From contig CALBST010000183.1 of assembly GCA_937967425.1 (NCBI GenBank), positions 1-9,230 on the forward strand: 9,230 nt of DNA, read 5' to 3'. This document shows, piece after piece, positions 1 to 6,453 of this stretch (positions are counted from its first letter, which is position 1; the number at the start of each line of letters is the position of its first letter). The notes under the pieces are model-generated. The model was not told the origin of the DNA. It worked only from the letters and a program-made list of their open reading frames with translations, and searched no databases. A program made the translations under genes and the position numbers. The stretch comes from an uncultured Caulobacteraceae bacterium (GTDB lineage Bacteria > Pseudomonadota > Alphaproteobacteria > Caulobacterales > TH1-2).

Positions 1-17
1 CGTATGCGTCACCGGCG

Positions 18-55
18 CGCGGGCGTAGTTCAGAGGTAGAACGTCAGCTTCCCAA
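18..55 (+). repeat. attL: left copy of 38-bp direct repeat
   Basis: This is identical to 9176-9213. It starts one base before the tRNA 5' end and stops after the anticodon loop (TTCCCAA, 49-55). The strand exchange of a tyrosine recombinase probably occurs in or near this loop. The flanking 5-bp arms TCAGC and GCTGA in the intact site are inverted repeats that could serve as core integrase-binding sites. In attL the right arm is replaced by CAGTG. Confidence 0.9.
19..55 (+). pseudogene. Displaced 5' half of tRNA-Gly(CCC)
   Basis: This holds the acceptor strand GCGGGCG, the D-arm (GTTC...GAAC) and the 5' side of the anticodon arm through TTCCCAA. After base 55 the sequence no longer resembles a tRNA: no anticodon 3' strand, variable loop or T-arm follows. 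It keeps the host promoter side, which is cut by the window start. A -10-like TATGCG lies at 3-8. It is therefore a broken remnant created by integration and not a functional tRNA. Confidence 0.85.
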
Positions 56-265
56 CAGTGCAGCTTGCCCGCGATTTCAGATGCTTAGTCGGCAAACTGT
101 GCCAACGCTTTCCCTTGTCGCCGTTATTGGTGCTTAACTTACGAGTTCATCGACACCGGCATAACATCGTCATTTGTCTGCGCCTACTCTTGAGCGCGAC
201 TTTGCCAAACCTACATCATCGGCACTGCACGACACACGGATGCAGCATAGACATGTGGGTGATGA

Positions 266-394
266 ATGCCCGACGACCTTACCCCCGACGAACGCCGCGA
301 ACTCGATGAGTTCATCGCGCATCTCGAAGCCCTGACGGAAGACGACTTCCAGATCGTCGAGACGAAGGTCTACCCCGTCCCCGCCACGGACTGA
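266..394 (+). CDS. Small acidic protein, 42 aa, unknown
   Basis: This is a short ORF beginning MPDDLTPDERR and ending YPVPATD. I do not recognise its family. Support for real coding is its third-codon-position composition: nearly every codon ends in C or G, as expected for a gene in this DNA. The amino-acid composition is also sensible, being acidic, helical and free of rare-residue runs. A GGGTGA at 257-262 gives a weak, close ribosome-binding site; an out-of-frame ATG at 262 overlaps it. It is the first gene inside the island and lies on the same strand as the orphaned host tRNA promoter, which may transcribe it. It converges on the minus-strand operon ending at 416. It could be an anti-repressor-like or accessory peptide, but nothing visible shows this. 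Confidence 0.5.
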   Translation: MPDDLTPDERRELDEFIAHLEALTEDDFQIVETKVYPVPATD

Positions 395-415
395 ACCATG
401 CGCCGTCTCGCGCAA

Positions 416-646
416 TCAGCCCTTGGCCGCGAAGTGCGCCGCCAACTCGCGCCGCCACCGAAGCACGTCGGCGTCTTCGAAATCATCGCTGATCTGGTCC
501 AGGTCGTCTTCGGTGTAGCCGTTCGGGCGGTCTGGCCCACGCATGTGAATCGTGGCGAACAGCGAGTGGACGACCTGAAGGCCCTCACGACGCATCGTGT
601 CGAGAAGCTCTTCGCGGGAGAGTTGATCGACCCTATCTGGCGTCAT
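416..646 (-). CDS. Small acidic protein, 76 aa, last gene of TIR-ParA operon
   Basis: No known family is recognised. The ATG at 646 is preferred over the longer frame (to 781) because AGGG lies about 6 nt upstream and the longer version would overlap the preceding gene with a basic, unstructured N-terminus. The protein begins MTPDRVDQLSREELL and is predicted mainly helical. It has an acidic patch around residues 46-60 (EDDLDQISDDFEDAD). It has no membrane segment or signal peptide. It starts only 7 nt after the stop of the two-TM gene, so it is almost certainly co-transcribed and possibly translationally coupled. A small acidic partner at the end of a suspected effector operon could be a regulator or immunity-type subunit; that is speculation from position. 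Confidence 0.65.
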   Translation of the reverse strand: MTPDRVDQLSREELLDTMRREGLQVVHSLFATIHMRGPDRPNGYTEDDLDQISDDFEDADVLRWRRELAAHFAAKG

Positions 647-653
647 GAAAGCC

Positions 654-1457
654 CTATTGTGGCAGGGATTGAGCGGGCGGCTCCATGCCGTTGGGCGGTG
701 AAGCGAACGTCGGCGGACTGACTGCGAGCGGTGCGGCGGCACTACCTGCCGGATCGAAGTTTTCGATGCTGCGACTGGCATTGTTCACTTCCCGAAGGTC
801 TTCGGGGTTCAAATCCTGCTTCCTCTTTCTCGCCTTGTCGGAAACGACTCTGAAATCGTCATGGTAGTCGCCAAGCGTTCCATACCCGCGAAGCTTGTCC
901 CACCAATCGGGTGAACGTTTTGTCTGGGCGTTGATGGAGTTACGTTGATGACCGTTTGCTCGACGGATCGCGGCATTGATTTTTGTTTCCGCCTTATCCC
1001 ATCGCGTATCTACGAACAGCTTCATGTCTTCAGGCGTTTTCAGATATTCGAGTTGCTCATCCATGAGATGGCCAACCGACATCATTTGCAGGCGGACCAT
1101 GTTCTTAAATTGAGTCTCCGACTCCGTTGCCGCCTTCTCCATTCGCGACTCAATCGCCTTGCAGATAGCTTCTGCTCGCTTCGCGGCGTCTTGAACATTT
1201 TGAAGCTGCTCACGAAAGAGAAGCGGAACCAAAACTGATGCCCACGCTGCCGCAAGGAAGAAGATTAGCTGCGCGAAGATGGAGGCGTGGGCGTCGCTTA
1301 AGCCGTTCCAGTAAGGGACCAACTCGCCGGTATAGAAGCCATACGCGATTGCACCCGCGCCCGCCAAGGTTAGGAGCGTAAGGAGGGTGGTAAGCGTAAT
1401 CAGCGTCCAAGGCGTCGCTGGCTTTCTAACTTCGATCTCACTCATTTTTGCCCCCAT
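654..1457 (-). CDS. Two-TM coiled-coil membrane protein with Pro-rich tail
   Basis: This 267-aa protein belongs to no family I recognise. Two hydrophobic segments are clear, at about residues 17-41 (Leu/Thr/Ala-rich) and 60-81, separated by a short loop (GELVPYWNGLSDAHAS). The N-terminus and the long C-terminal part therefore probably face the cytoplasm. From residue 83 to about 140 the sequence is charged and heptad-like, suggesting a coiled coil. The last 30 or so residues are low-complexity Pro/Ala/Ser. Start choice: the ATG at 1457 has GGAGAG 7 nt upstream; an ATG at 1445 and a GTG at 1472 are alternatives. The gene lies 25 nt after the 134-aa gene and 7 nt before the 76-aa gene. In context it could anchor or serve as membrane target for the TIR-ParA protein (inference). 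Confidence 0.8.
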   Translation of the reverse strand: MGAKMSEIEVRKPATPWTLITLTTLLTLLTLAGAGAIAYGFYTGELVPYWNGLSDAHASIFAQLIFFLAAAWASVLVPLLFREQLQNVQDAAKRAEAICKAIESRMEKAATESETQFKNMVRLQMMSVGHLMDEQLEYLKTPEDMKLFVDTRWDKAETKINAAIRRANGHQRNSINAQTKRSPDWWDKLRGYGTLGDYHDDFRVVSDKARKRKQDLNPEDLREVNNASRSIENFDPAGSAAAPLAVSPPTFASPPNGMEPPAQSLPQ

Positions 1458-1482
1458 TAGACCGCTCTCCACCGCCGGTCGT

Positions 1483-1887
1483 TCACGACATGTCGTATCT
1501 AAGCGAGTATCTGGACCTAAAGTCAGCCGCCGCTCGTTGGAAAGCGCTCTCCACCTCTTCGTCTGTCAACGCGGCGCGAAGCAGCTTTAGAAGCGCTGGA
1601 AAGCTGGTCTTTGCTGCAACCTTCACTGACGGAAGATGCTCACTCATGAGTTCCCGAAGCACGGCAAGGGCGTCAGCGGCTTTCATTCCACTGCCTCTCT
1701 TGATGTCATTCAGCCGCTTCACAAACGGGTCGACAGGAACCTTCGGCTTCGAGGGTGAACGAACAGGCTTTGGAGGGTTTAAGATCGCCGCAAGTTCATC
1801 GTGGGAGGCGTCCTTCACATCGCGAATGAACTGCATCACTTCCGCCTCGCTGAATTTCTTGGCGGATCGGCGCAGGGTTTCCAACAT
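1483..1887 (-). CDS. Basic helical protein, 134 aa, coupled to TIR-ParA
   Basis: I do not recognise a family. The chosen start gives MLETLRRSAKKFSEAEV, and its ATG follows the TIR-ParA stop by one base (TGAAATG). Longer in-frame starts at 1944, 1914 and 1908 would add a Cys-containing, unlikely-looking N-terminus and overlap the upstream gene, but none of the starts has a strong ribosome-binding site. The protein has two apparent helical parts joined by a Pro/Lys/Ser linker at about residues 38-54. The C-terminal part is rich in Leu, Ala and Lys. Small basic proteins encoded directly after ParA-type ATPases are often the ATPase's partner (ParB-like or adaptor). By analogy this may bind or stimulate the ParA part, but no ParB motif is visible. 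Confidence 0.75.
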   Translation of the reverse strand: MLETLRRSAKKFSEAEVMQFIRDVKDASHDELAAILNPPKPVRSPSKPKVPVDPFVKRLNDIKRGSGMKAADALAVLRELMSEHLPSVKVAAKTSFPALLKLLRAALTDEEVESAFQRAAADFRSRYSLRYDMS

Positions 1888-1888
1888 T

Positions 1889-3196
1889 TCAATGGACCGT
1901 GTCTGCATGGCCATGCACCCGTTGCAATAACTCGCTGCCCGCATCGCGCAATATGTCTTTGACGTTGTCAGATTTCCAGCCGCTCGCGTGAATCGCCAGT
2001 TTTTCGGCAGGGTTGCGTGTTACGCCCGTGTTTCGCGCAAAGAAGTAGCGACTGTGGGGAATGACCGTATTCAGCAAAGATGCGCCAAACTCGCTGTCGG
2101 CACGAATGTCCTCTTCCACGTTAGTCGGAGAGTCCGATGCGACATCGTTCATGATCGCCAGAAAAGTTGGCTGCTCCTGAATCGCGAACAGTTCATCCAT
2201 TAGGCGTCGCATGGCCTTCAGACCGCGCAGCGAATACTTATCGGGACGGACGGGTGCTAAGACATGCGTCGCGGCGCTGATCGCCGCCAACGTCAGATGA
2301 GAACTCGCAGGACTGACATCCAGCACCACGACATCATACTTTGCTCTCGCAATGTCGATGAACCGCTGAAAGTGGTTCATGCAAGCATCCACTCTTCGCG
2401 CATTCTGTGGCAGCGTGTATTTCGCGATTTCGAATTGCCCCAAAATCAGGTCAAATCGCGTTCGCCTGTCAGCGTCGAAGTCAATGCGGTGCGCGATTTC
2501 TGTTGGATCAACCGGCGATAGGTCGTGGGTCGCGATTCTTGTCAACTCTCGCGCTGGTGATGGTTGGCCCACTGGTTGCCCCGGCTCAAAGGCACTAATA
2601 ACACTGCGGTCGCGGTCCACGTCGGCAAGGTGACTGTGTTGATGAACTAGCAATTGCGAGAGATTGTATTGCGGGTCGAGATCAACAAGCAGAACGTTCT
2701 TCCGTTGCCATTTGAATAGTCCACCAAAGATGTTGGCGCTCAATGTGGTTTTCCCGACGCCGCCCTTCATGTTCATGACGGCTATGATCGGGTTGAGACG
2801 GCGGTAATGCGCCTTGATCGCTCGCTTCAACTCTTCTTGCGCCAGAGCCGTGAACCCGCCGGTGGCGTCGATCCGAGTCAAGCCGGCGATACGCAGATGA
2901 AGCGGGCTATTTGCTGCGGTGGGACGAACGACCACCGGCACTATCGGCACGTTGTTCTCGATGGCGAAGTGCAATTCCTTCTCGACCCAATTCGAGTTGA
3001 CTGAAGAGGGTGAAATCAACAGCACCACGCACGACGATGTGGTGATGGCTTCTACGATCTCTCTAGGAAACTCGGCCCCGGTTAGAGGCTTGGTGTAGAC
3101 CCAAGCTGGCAGGCCAGCATTGTCCAACAAGTTCTCTAGCGCCTTCGCTTGCTCCAAATCGTCGCTAGAGCAGCTAATGAATGCTGCGTTCCTCAA
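1889..3196 (-). CDS. TIR domain-ParA ATPase fusion protein
   Basis: This 435-aa protein joins two recognisable domains. Residues 4-92 form a bacterial TIR domain: AAFISCSSDD at the N-terminal strand, LLISPSSVNSNW, then W70-VEK-E74 with the WxxxE catalytic glutamate of NAD-cleaving TIR domains, then a final strand VPIVPVVV. Residues 135 to about 420 form a ParA/MinD-type ATPase: deviant Walker A KGGVGKTT (144-151), the DLDPQYN motif (172-178) and Walker B YDVVVLD (287-293). There are no membrane segments. The start is a TTG with GGGG about 9 nt upstream; no ATG lies upstream before an in-frame stop, and the TIR strand begins at residue 4, so TTG is needed. It heads a four-gene operon behind a palindromic site. 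Known TIR effectors in defence systems cleave NAD+ or make signal nucleotides; whether ATP hydrolysis gates this one is inference. Confidence 0.9.
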   Translation of the reverse strand: MRNAAFISCSSDDLEQAKALENLLDNAGLPAWVYTKPLTGAEFPREIVEAITTSSCVVLLISPSSVNSNWVEKELHFAIENNVPIVPVVVRPTAANSPLHLRIAGLTRIDATGGFTALAQEELKRAIKAHYRRLNPIIAVMNMKGGVGKTTLSANIFGGLFKWQRKNVLLVDLDPQYNLSQLLVHQHSHLADVDRDRSVISAFEPGQPVGQPSPARELTRIATHDLSPVDPTEIAHRIDFDADRRTRFDLILGQFEIAKYTLPQNARRVDACMNHFQRFIDIARAKYDVVVLDVSPASSHLTLAAISAATHVLAPVRPDKYSLRGLKAMRRLMDELFAIQEQPTFLAIMNDVASDSPTNVEEDIRADSEFGASLLNTVIPHSRYFFARNTGVTRNPAEKLAIHASGWKSDNVKDILRDAGSELLQRVHGHADTVH

Positions 3197-3215
3197 CTTG
3201 AGACGCCCCAGATAA

Positions 3216-3237
3216 AAGGTTAATCCGTATTAACCTT
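3216..3237. promoter_or_regulatory. Perfect 9-bp inverted repeat, likely operator of TIR-ParA operon
   Basis: AAGGTTAAT (3216-3224) and ATTAACCTT (3229-3237) are exact inverted copies separated by CCGT. The site is AT-rich in a GC-rich element and ends about 20 bp before the TTG start of the TIR-ParA gene. Such placement fits a dimeric repressor's operator. On the minus strand the stem is followed by TTTTAT, so a weak terminator or leader hairpin is an alternative reading. Confidence 0.6.
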
Positions 3238-3261
3238 ATACCACCAACGCTCGCCTGTCAG
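3235..3261 (-). promoter_or_regulatory. Possible promoter of TIR-ParA operon
   Basis: Read on the minus strand, CTGACA (3261-3256) resembles a -35 and TATAAG (3240-3235) a -10. The spacer is 15 bp, shorter than ideal. The -10 overlaps the right arm of the inverted repeat, so a bound repressor would block it. Both hexamers are good matches, but the spacing lowers confidence. Confidence 0.35.
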
Positions 3262-3279
3262 TTGTAATTTTCGTGACCC

Positions 3280-3846
3280 TCAAACCTCGCTTCGGAGTGC
3301 GTCAAGCAACATGTCGATCCGCTGTTTGAAAATCTCGGACGACTTGCGGGCCATATCGACAATTTGATTTCTCGTTTGCGGTTCAAGGGCCGGATGGGTG
3401 TCTGCATTCTTCAGCCACACATCAAACATCTCGCAGGACGCCAGTTCGTCCAACACGTCAGACAAGAGGCCGGCGAAATAGTCTAATGCAGGGGGAGAAC
3501 AAACCGCCGCAATGTCAGCCGTCCGCAATATCGTGAGCCGAACGTCGTATGCCTTCCTAGAAGCTCGGACCCATGCTCGCAGGTCTACCTCCCCGCGTTC
3601 GGCGCTATCGAGCAAGAGCATTCGCACTAAGTGATCGCGGCGGATCGATTCAACGAGCGCTATGATCCCGGCAACTCTCCGCGCTAGGGCACGCTGCTCG
3701 CCTGCGACTGCTCTGTTGGTGTCAAGAGCGTGTTGAACGACCAACGCCACGAAGATCGCTGCAAGCGACAGCACTGAACCGACCGCCTGAACCCAAGCAG
3801 GGGCAGAACCGCTACCGAGCCAAGATTGAAACGCATCCAAGGACAA
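3280..3846 (-). CDS. Single-pass membrane protein, 188 aa, unknown
   Basis: The protein starts with a short amphipathic stretch and one hydrophobic segment at about residues 18-38 (WVQAVGSVLSLAAIFVALVV). A charged, mostly helical cytoplasmic-type domain follows to the end. N-termini of the form W-Q-A-x-G-S followed by a single TM are common in bacterial hypothetical proteins with a membrane anchor and a helical body. The start is TTG, with GAGGTGG ending 6 nt upstream; an ATG two codons later is out of frame. It lies 83 nt upstream of the TIR-ParA gene on the same strand, but the palindrome and candidate promoter between them suggest separate control. It diverges from the resolvase across the res-like site. 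A membrane effector or accessory role is possible but not shown. Confidence 0.75.
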   Translation of the reverse strand: MSLDAFQSWLGSGSAPAWVQAVGSVLSLAAIFVALVVQHALDTNRAVAGEQRALARRVAGIIALVESIRRDHLVRMLLLDSAERGEVDLRAWVRASRKAYDVRLTILRTADIAAVCSPPALDYFAGLLSDVLDELASCEMFDVWLKNADTHPALEPQTRNQIVDMARKSSEIFKQRIDMLLDALRSEV

Positions 3847-3907
3847 GATCGACCACCTCTATCGAACAACTATTCAGATGGGTGCTAGATGTTTGCCTTT
3901 TAACAAC

Positions 3908-4031
3908 TGCCAGAAACATTTGGTTTTGACACGCTGCGTCGGAGCGCGGCCCAAAGGCCGGAAGCGACCCTGATCGCATGTCAAAACCATCCCTTGAAAC
4001 CCCGGCATGTCGAAACCATTTGAGGCGACCT
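3908..4031. promoter_or_regulatory. Three-part res-like recombination site
   Basis: Three copies of TGTC(A/G)AAACCA lie immediately upstream of the resolvase: 3921-3931 (inverted, reading TGGTTTTGACA), 3979-3989 and 4008-4018. The first pairs with TGCCAGAAACA (3908-3918) to make a 24-bp imperfect dyad with central TT, as in a resolvase crossover site. The other two are 29 bp apart centre to centre and have poorer partner half-sites. This matches the site I, II, III plan of Tn3-type res, in which TGTC marks half-site ends. Binding here usually also represses the resolvase gene. Confidence 0.7.
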
Positions 4032-4046
4032 TTTCGGAGATCGCCC

Positions 4047-4619
4047 ATGTTGATCGGCTATGCACGAATCTCGAAATCGACCGGCCAGGACACCGGCCTT
4101 CAACTGGATGCGCTGCGGAAGGCGGGCTGCGAGAAAATCTTTGAGGAAGCTGCGTCGGGCGCTCAACGCGACCGTCCCGAACTTGCCAAAGCGTTGGCAT
4201 TCGCCCGCGAGTCGGACGTTTTGGTGGTCTGGAAAATGGACAGGTTGGCAAGGTCGTTGCGCCAACTCATCGAGACCGTGGAAGCGCTGGGCGAACGCGG
4301 CATTGGATTTCACAGTGTCACCGAAAAAATCGACACGCAGAGTCCCAGTGGCAAGCTGTTCTTTCACGTCATCGGAGCGATGGCCGAGTTTGAAAGGGCC
4401 ACCTTAAGGGAGCGAGTTGTTGCAGGGCTTCAGCACGCTCGAAGCCAGGGGCGTGTTGGTGGCCGTCCCCGCAAGATGAGCGATCAGGACATCGCCAAGG
4501 CCAGGGCTATGCTGGGATCGCCAGGGATCACCGTGGAGAGCGTTGCTGCGACCTTGGGTGTCTCGGCTTCGACTTTGTATCGGAGCCTTCCAGGGGGCCG
4601 GCAGGCACTTGCAAACTAG
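4047..4619 (+). CDS. Serine recombinase (Tn3-type resolvase family)
   Basis: This is a complete 190-aa small serine recombinase, the usual size for the family. YARISK at the N-terminus carries the nucleophile Ser9 and Arg7. DRPEL (42-46), then WKMDRLARSL (62-71) with the active-site arginines, then FFHVIGAMAEFERATLRER (the long E-helix) follow in the standard order. The C-terminus (about 145-185, KMSDQDIAKARAML...VAATLGVSASTLYR) is the helix-turn-helix that binds half-sites. The ATG at 4047 has CGGAGA 6 nt upstream and places YARIS at the correct distance; a longer frame from 3978 would run through the res-like repeats and is rejected. No transposase is present. It probably resolves multimers of the excised or replicated element, or is left over from a transposon. 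Confidence 0.93.
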   Translation: MLIGYARISKSTGQDTGLQLDALRKAGCEKIFEEAASGAQRDRPELAKALAFARESDVLVVWKMDRLARSLRQLIETVEALGERGIGFHSVTEKIDTQSPSGKLFFHVIGAMAEFERATLRERVVAGLQHARSQGRVGGRPRKMSDQDIAKARAMLGSPGITVESVAATLGVSASTLYRSLPGGRQALAN

Positions 4620-4629
4620 CCGTCTGAAT

Positions 4630-4656
4630 CGGCAGTTGCACGCAAGCTTACTGCCG
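4630..4656. terminator. Inverted repeat after resolvase, weak terminator candidate
   Basis: CGGCAGT (4630-4636) pairs with ACTGCCG (4650-4656) around a 13-nt loop, beginning 11 bp after the resolvase stop. No T-run follows, so factor-independent termination is doubtful. The next gene starts about 75 bp later on the same strand and read-through is possible. Confidence 0.25.
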
Positions 4657-4731
4657 GTCCAAAGCGGACGGGTGACGGCCCGTGGCTCGCTGGGAAGCGA
4701 AGCCCTCGACCTGTGACATCGAAGAGTTGAC

Positions 4732-5310
4732 GTGGCAGGGTTACGGCCAACTATGGCGGCTCCGGGGGGCAAGGTGCCAGCAAAGATACTGAACATCGAA
4801 AATCTGTCCGACCGGCACTACGGCGTGACCCTCTCACTGGGAAATGCCTACACAGAAGCCGCAACTGTTTGCCTCGCCCGACACCATTCCTCGCCCGTGG
4901 ACTTCGACTGCATTTATGATGGGTCTGGTTGGGTTGGTGTGCTCGGGTGGACCAATCCGTCCGATAGAGTGACATCAGCATTCGCCAATGCGGAGGAAGC
5001 GACGCGGGATGGTGCATACGCCGTTTCGTTTGCGGCAGTTGAAGCAGCCGAAGGACTCGTCGCGGTTGCTCGGGCGGAGAAACTCACTGGCGCGGATTAT
5101 TACCTCGCGCCGGGCGGTGCTACGGACCTTGAAGCCGCGTATCGTTTAGAGGTGTCTGGAACCGACACCGACAACGCATCGATCATTCGTCAGCGTTTGC
5201 GCGAAAAGGTGGCGCAGACCCAGGCTGGCAACAGCAACTTGCCTGCAATCGCGTCTGTTGTCGGATTTCGCCTCCGACAACTAGGCGTCGAAAAGGTCGC
5301 TGCACCATGA
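4732..5310 (+). CDS. Unknown protein, 192 aa, possible degenerate PD-(D/E)XK nuclease
   Basis: I do not recognise a named family. The N-terminal half is alpha/beta with no TM. From about residue 88 there is a helix rich in Glu and Ala (E104, E107), then LTGADYYL with D122, then AYRLEVSG with E140, then a basic helix (IIRQRLREKV) and a hydrophobic end strand. A helix glutamate, GxD, then ExK in a strand is the PD-(D/E)XK nuclease order, but the lysine position is Ser142 here, so the fold may be present with altered or lost activity. The GTG start (4732) with AGAG about 5 nt upstream is used; the ATG at 4753 is an alternative giving 185 aa. Its stop overlaps the next gene's start in ATGA, so the two are translationally coupled. 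Confidence 0.8.
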   Translation: MAGLRPTMAAPGGKVPAKILNIENLSDRHYGVTLSLGNAYTEAATVCLARHHSSPVDFDCIYDGSGWVGVLGWTNPSDRVTSAFANAEEATRDGAYAVSFAAVEAAEGLVAVARAEKLTGADYYLAPGGATDLEAAYRLEVSGTDTDNASIIRQRLREKVAQTQAGNSNLPAIASVVGFRLRQLGVEKVAAP

Positions 5311-6419
5311 CTTGGCTGGATGCCCACCAGTTGAGCGAGCGGCTAGCAAGCGATGCCGCAGACATGAGATCGAGCGGGCGCTATGCGGATTCGGTCGCTC
5401 TTTATCTTCAAGCTGCCGATTTCGAGCTACAAGCCTTGTCACAGATCGACCCTGCCGCAACGCGGACTTTGGGGATCATCGCAGTGAGCGCGGCGGCACT
5501 GTTGTTTAAGGCTGACGCATTCTACCGCGCAGAAGCGCAAGCAATCGCGAGCCTAAACGACAATCGACTGCCTCCTTTCGCACATTCCGAGCTTCGTCTC
5601 ATCCTGCAAAACGTTTGGGTCGCCCTCGCGAAGCATCAAGCCGGGGTTAGATTCATTCCTGGGCAAGTGGTGATCTCGGTCAAAGGCGGTGACGTTGTTA
5701 CTGGGGGCGCACCGCTCGATTTGATCGTTGAGAAGGTCCAGCTGGTGCAATCAATGTTTTATCGGACCATCGAGCACATCAGAGGACTACCACTCCGAAC
5801 TCGCGGTCAGCCGTCCAAGGATATATTGGAAGCTTGTCAGCCCTGGCTCTTTCAGGAAGCCCCAAGCAGTTATCAGTTCTCGGTGGCGGTTCGAGAGCCG
5901 GAACAACCGGATTTCTTTGGTAGCGACATCGAACCAGCTACGGTCGCCACGCACTTCCTCACTATACTCAAAGCCGCTGTGAACGATCCCACGACGATGC
6001 TTCCAGCGGTGGTGCCACAGCGCGAGTATCGAGCGGCTTTCTTAAAGCTCTCCCGTGGTCTCACGCCCTCCAAGACAAAGCGTTTTGACACCATCGAAAT
6101 CAGGATCAGCGGCGAACAAGCGGCGGCTCAAATAAACCCCGAGACACGAAATACTCTCAACCAAGCGATCAAGCGCGAGGAAGATAGTGATCCTCGCAAA
6201 AAGAGCGGCGAGCCAATCGATGTTCGCGGCACACTCCGCGCAGTTCACCTTGATAAGGACTGGATCGAAATCGCGGATGACGGAAAGTCGGTTAGAGTCG
6301 TTGGCCTGAAGGATTCGGTCGATGACCTGATTGGCCCTCTTGTGAACAGACAAGTGATTGTTCGGGCCATGAAGCAGAAGCAGCGCATCAGGTTCCTAGA
6401 TATTGAGGCCGAGGACTGA
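5307..6419 (+). CDS. Unknown protein, 370 aa, helical-repeat N-terminus, beta-rich C-terminus
   Basis: The ATG overlaps the upstream stop (ATGA), so this is the second gene of a coupled pair. I recognise no named family. Residues about 10-115 look like TPR-type helical hairpins (GRYADSVALYLQAADFELQA; LLFKADAFYRAEAQAIASL). The middle (about 120-280) is mixed. The last 70 residues (VRGTLRAVHLDKDWIEIAD ... RQVIVRAMKQKQRIRFLDIE) alternate hydrophobic and charged residues as in a small beta-barrel such as an OB or SH3-like fold. No membrane segment, P-loop or clear catalytic motif is visible. With the 192-aa partner it may form a complex in which one subunit senses or scaffolds and the other acts; this is inference. 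It converges on the Rep-type gene 121 bp away. Confidence 0.85.
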   Translation: MTWLDAHQLSERLASDAADMRSSGRYADSVALYLQAADFELQALSQIDPAATRTLGIIAVSAAALLFKADAFYRAEAQAIASLNDNRLPPFAHSELRLILQNVWVALAKHQAGVRFIPGQVVISVKGGDVVTGGAPLDLIVEKVQLVQSMFYRTIEHIRGLPLRTRGQPSKDILEACQPWLFQEAPSSYQFSVAVREPEQPDFFGSDIEPATVATHFLTILKAAVNDPTTMLPAVVPQREYRAAFLKLSRGLTPSKTKRFDTIEIRISGEQAAAQINPETRNTLNQAIKREEDSDPRKKSGEPIDVRGTLRAVHLDKDWIEIADDGKSVRVVGLKDSVDDLIGPLVNRQVIVRAMKQKQRIRFLDIEAED

Positions 6420-6453
6420 AGGCCTTGGGTTGGACAATACCGCAGGATGAGCG

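Noticed and set aside
58..309. Plus-strand open frame of 83 codons near the left end
   Set aside because: No ribosome-binding site, rare-residue-rich composition, and it overlaps the better-supported 42-aa frame.
398..721. Plus-strand open frame of 107 codons
   Set aside because: Antisense to the 76-aa gene and the end of the membrane-protein gene, which fit a tight operon with ribosome-binding sites.
1448..1930. Plus-strand open frame of 160 codons
   Set aside because: Ser-rich and antisense to the 134-aa gene, which fits the minus-strand operon spacing.
3926..3931. TTGACA as a perfect -35 for the resolvase
   Set aside because: It is part of the res-like half-site, and no -10 is seen about 17 bp downstream (GC-rich).
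3978..4046. N-terminal extension of the serine recombinase
   Set aside because: It would encode the res-like repeats; the ATG at 4047 has a good ribosome-binding site and puts YARIS at the usual N-terminal position.
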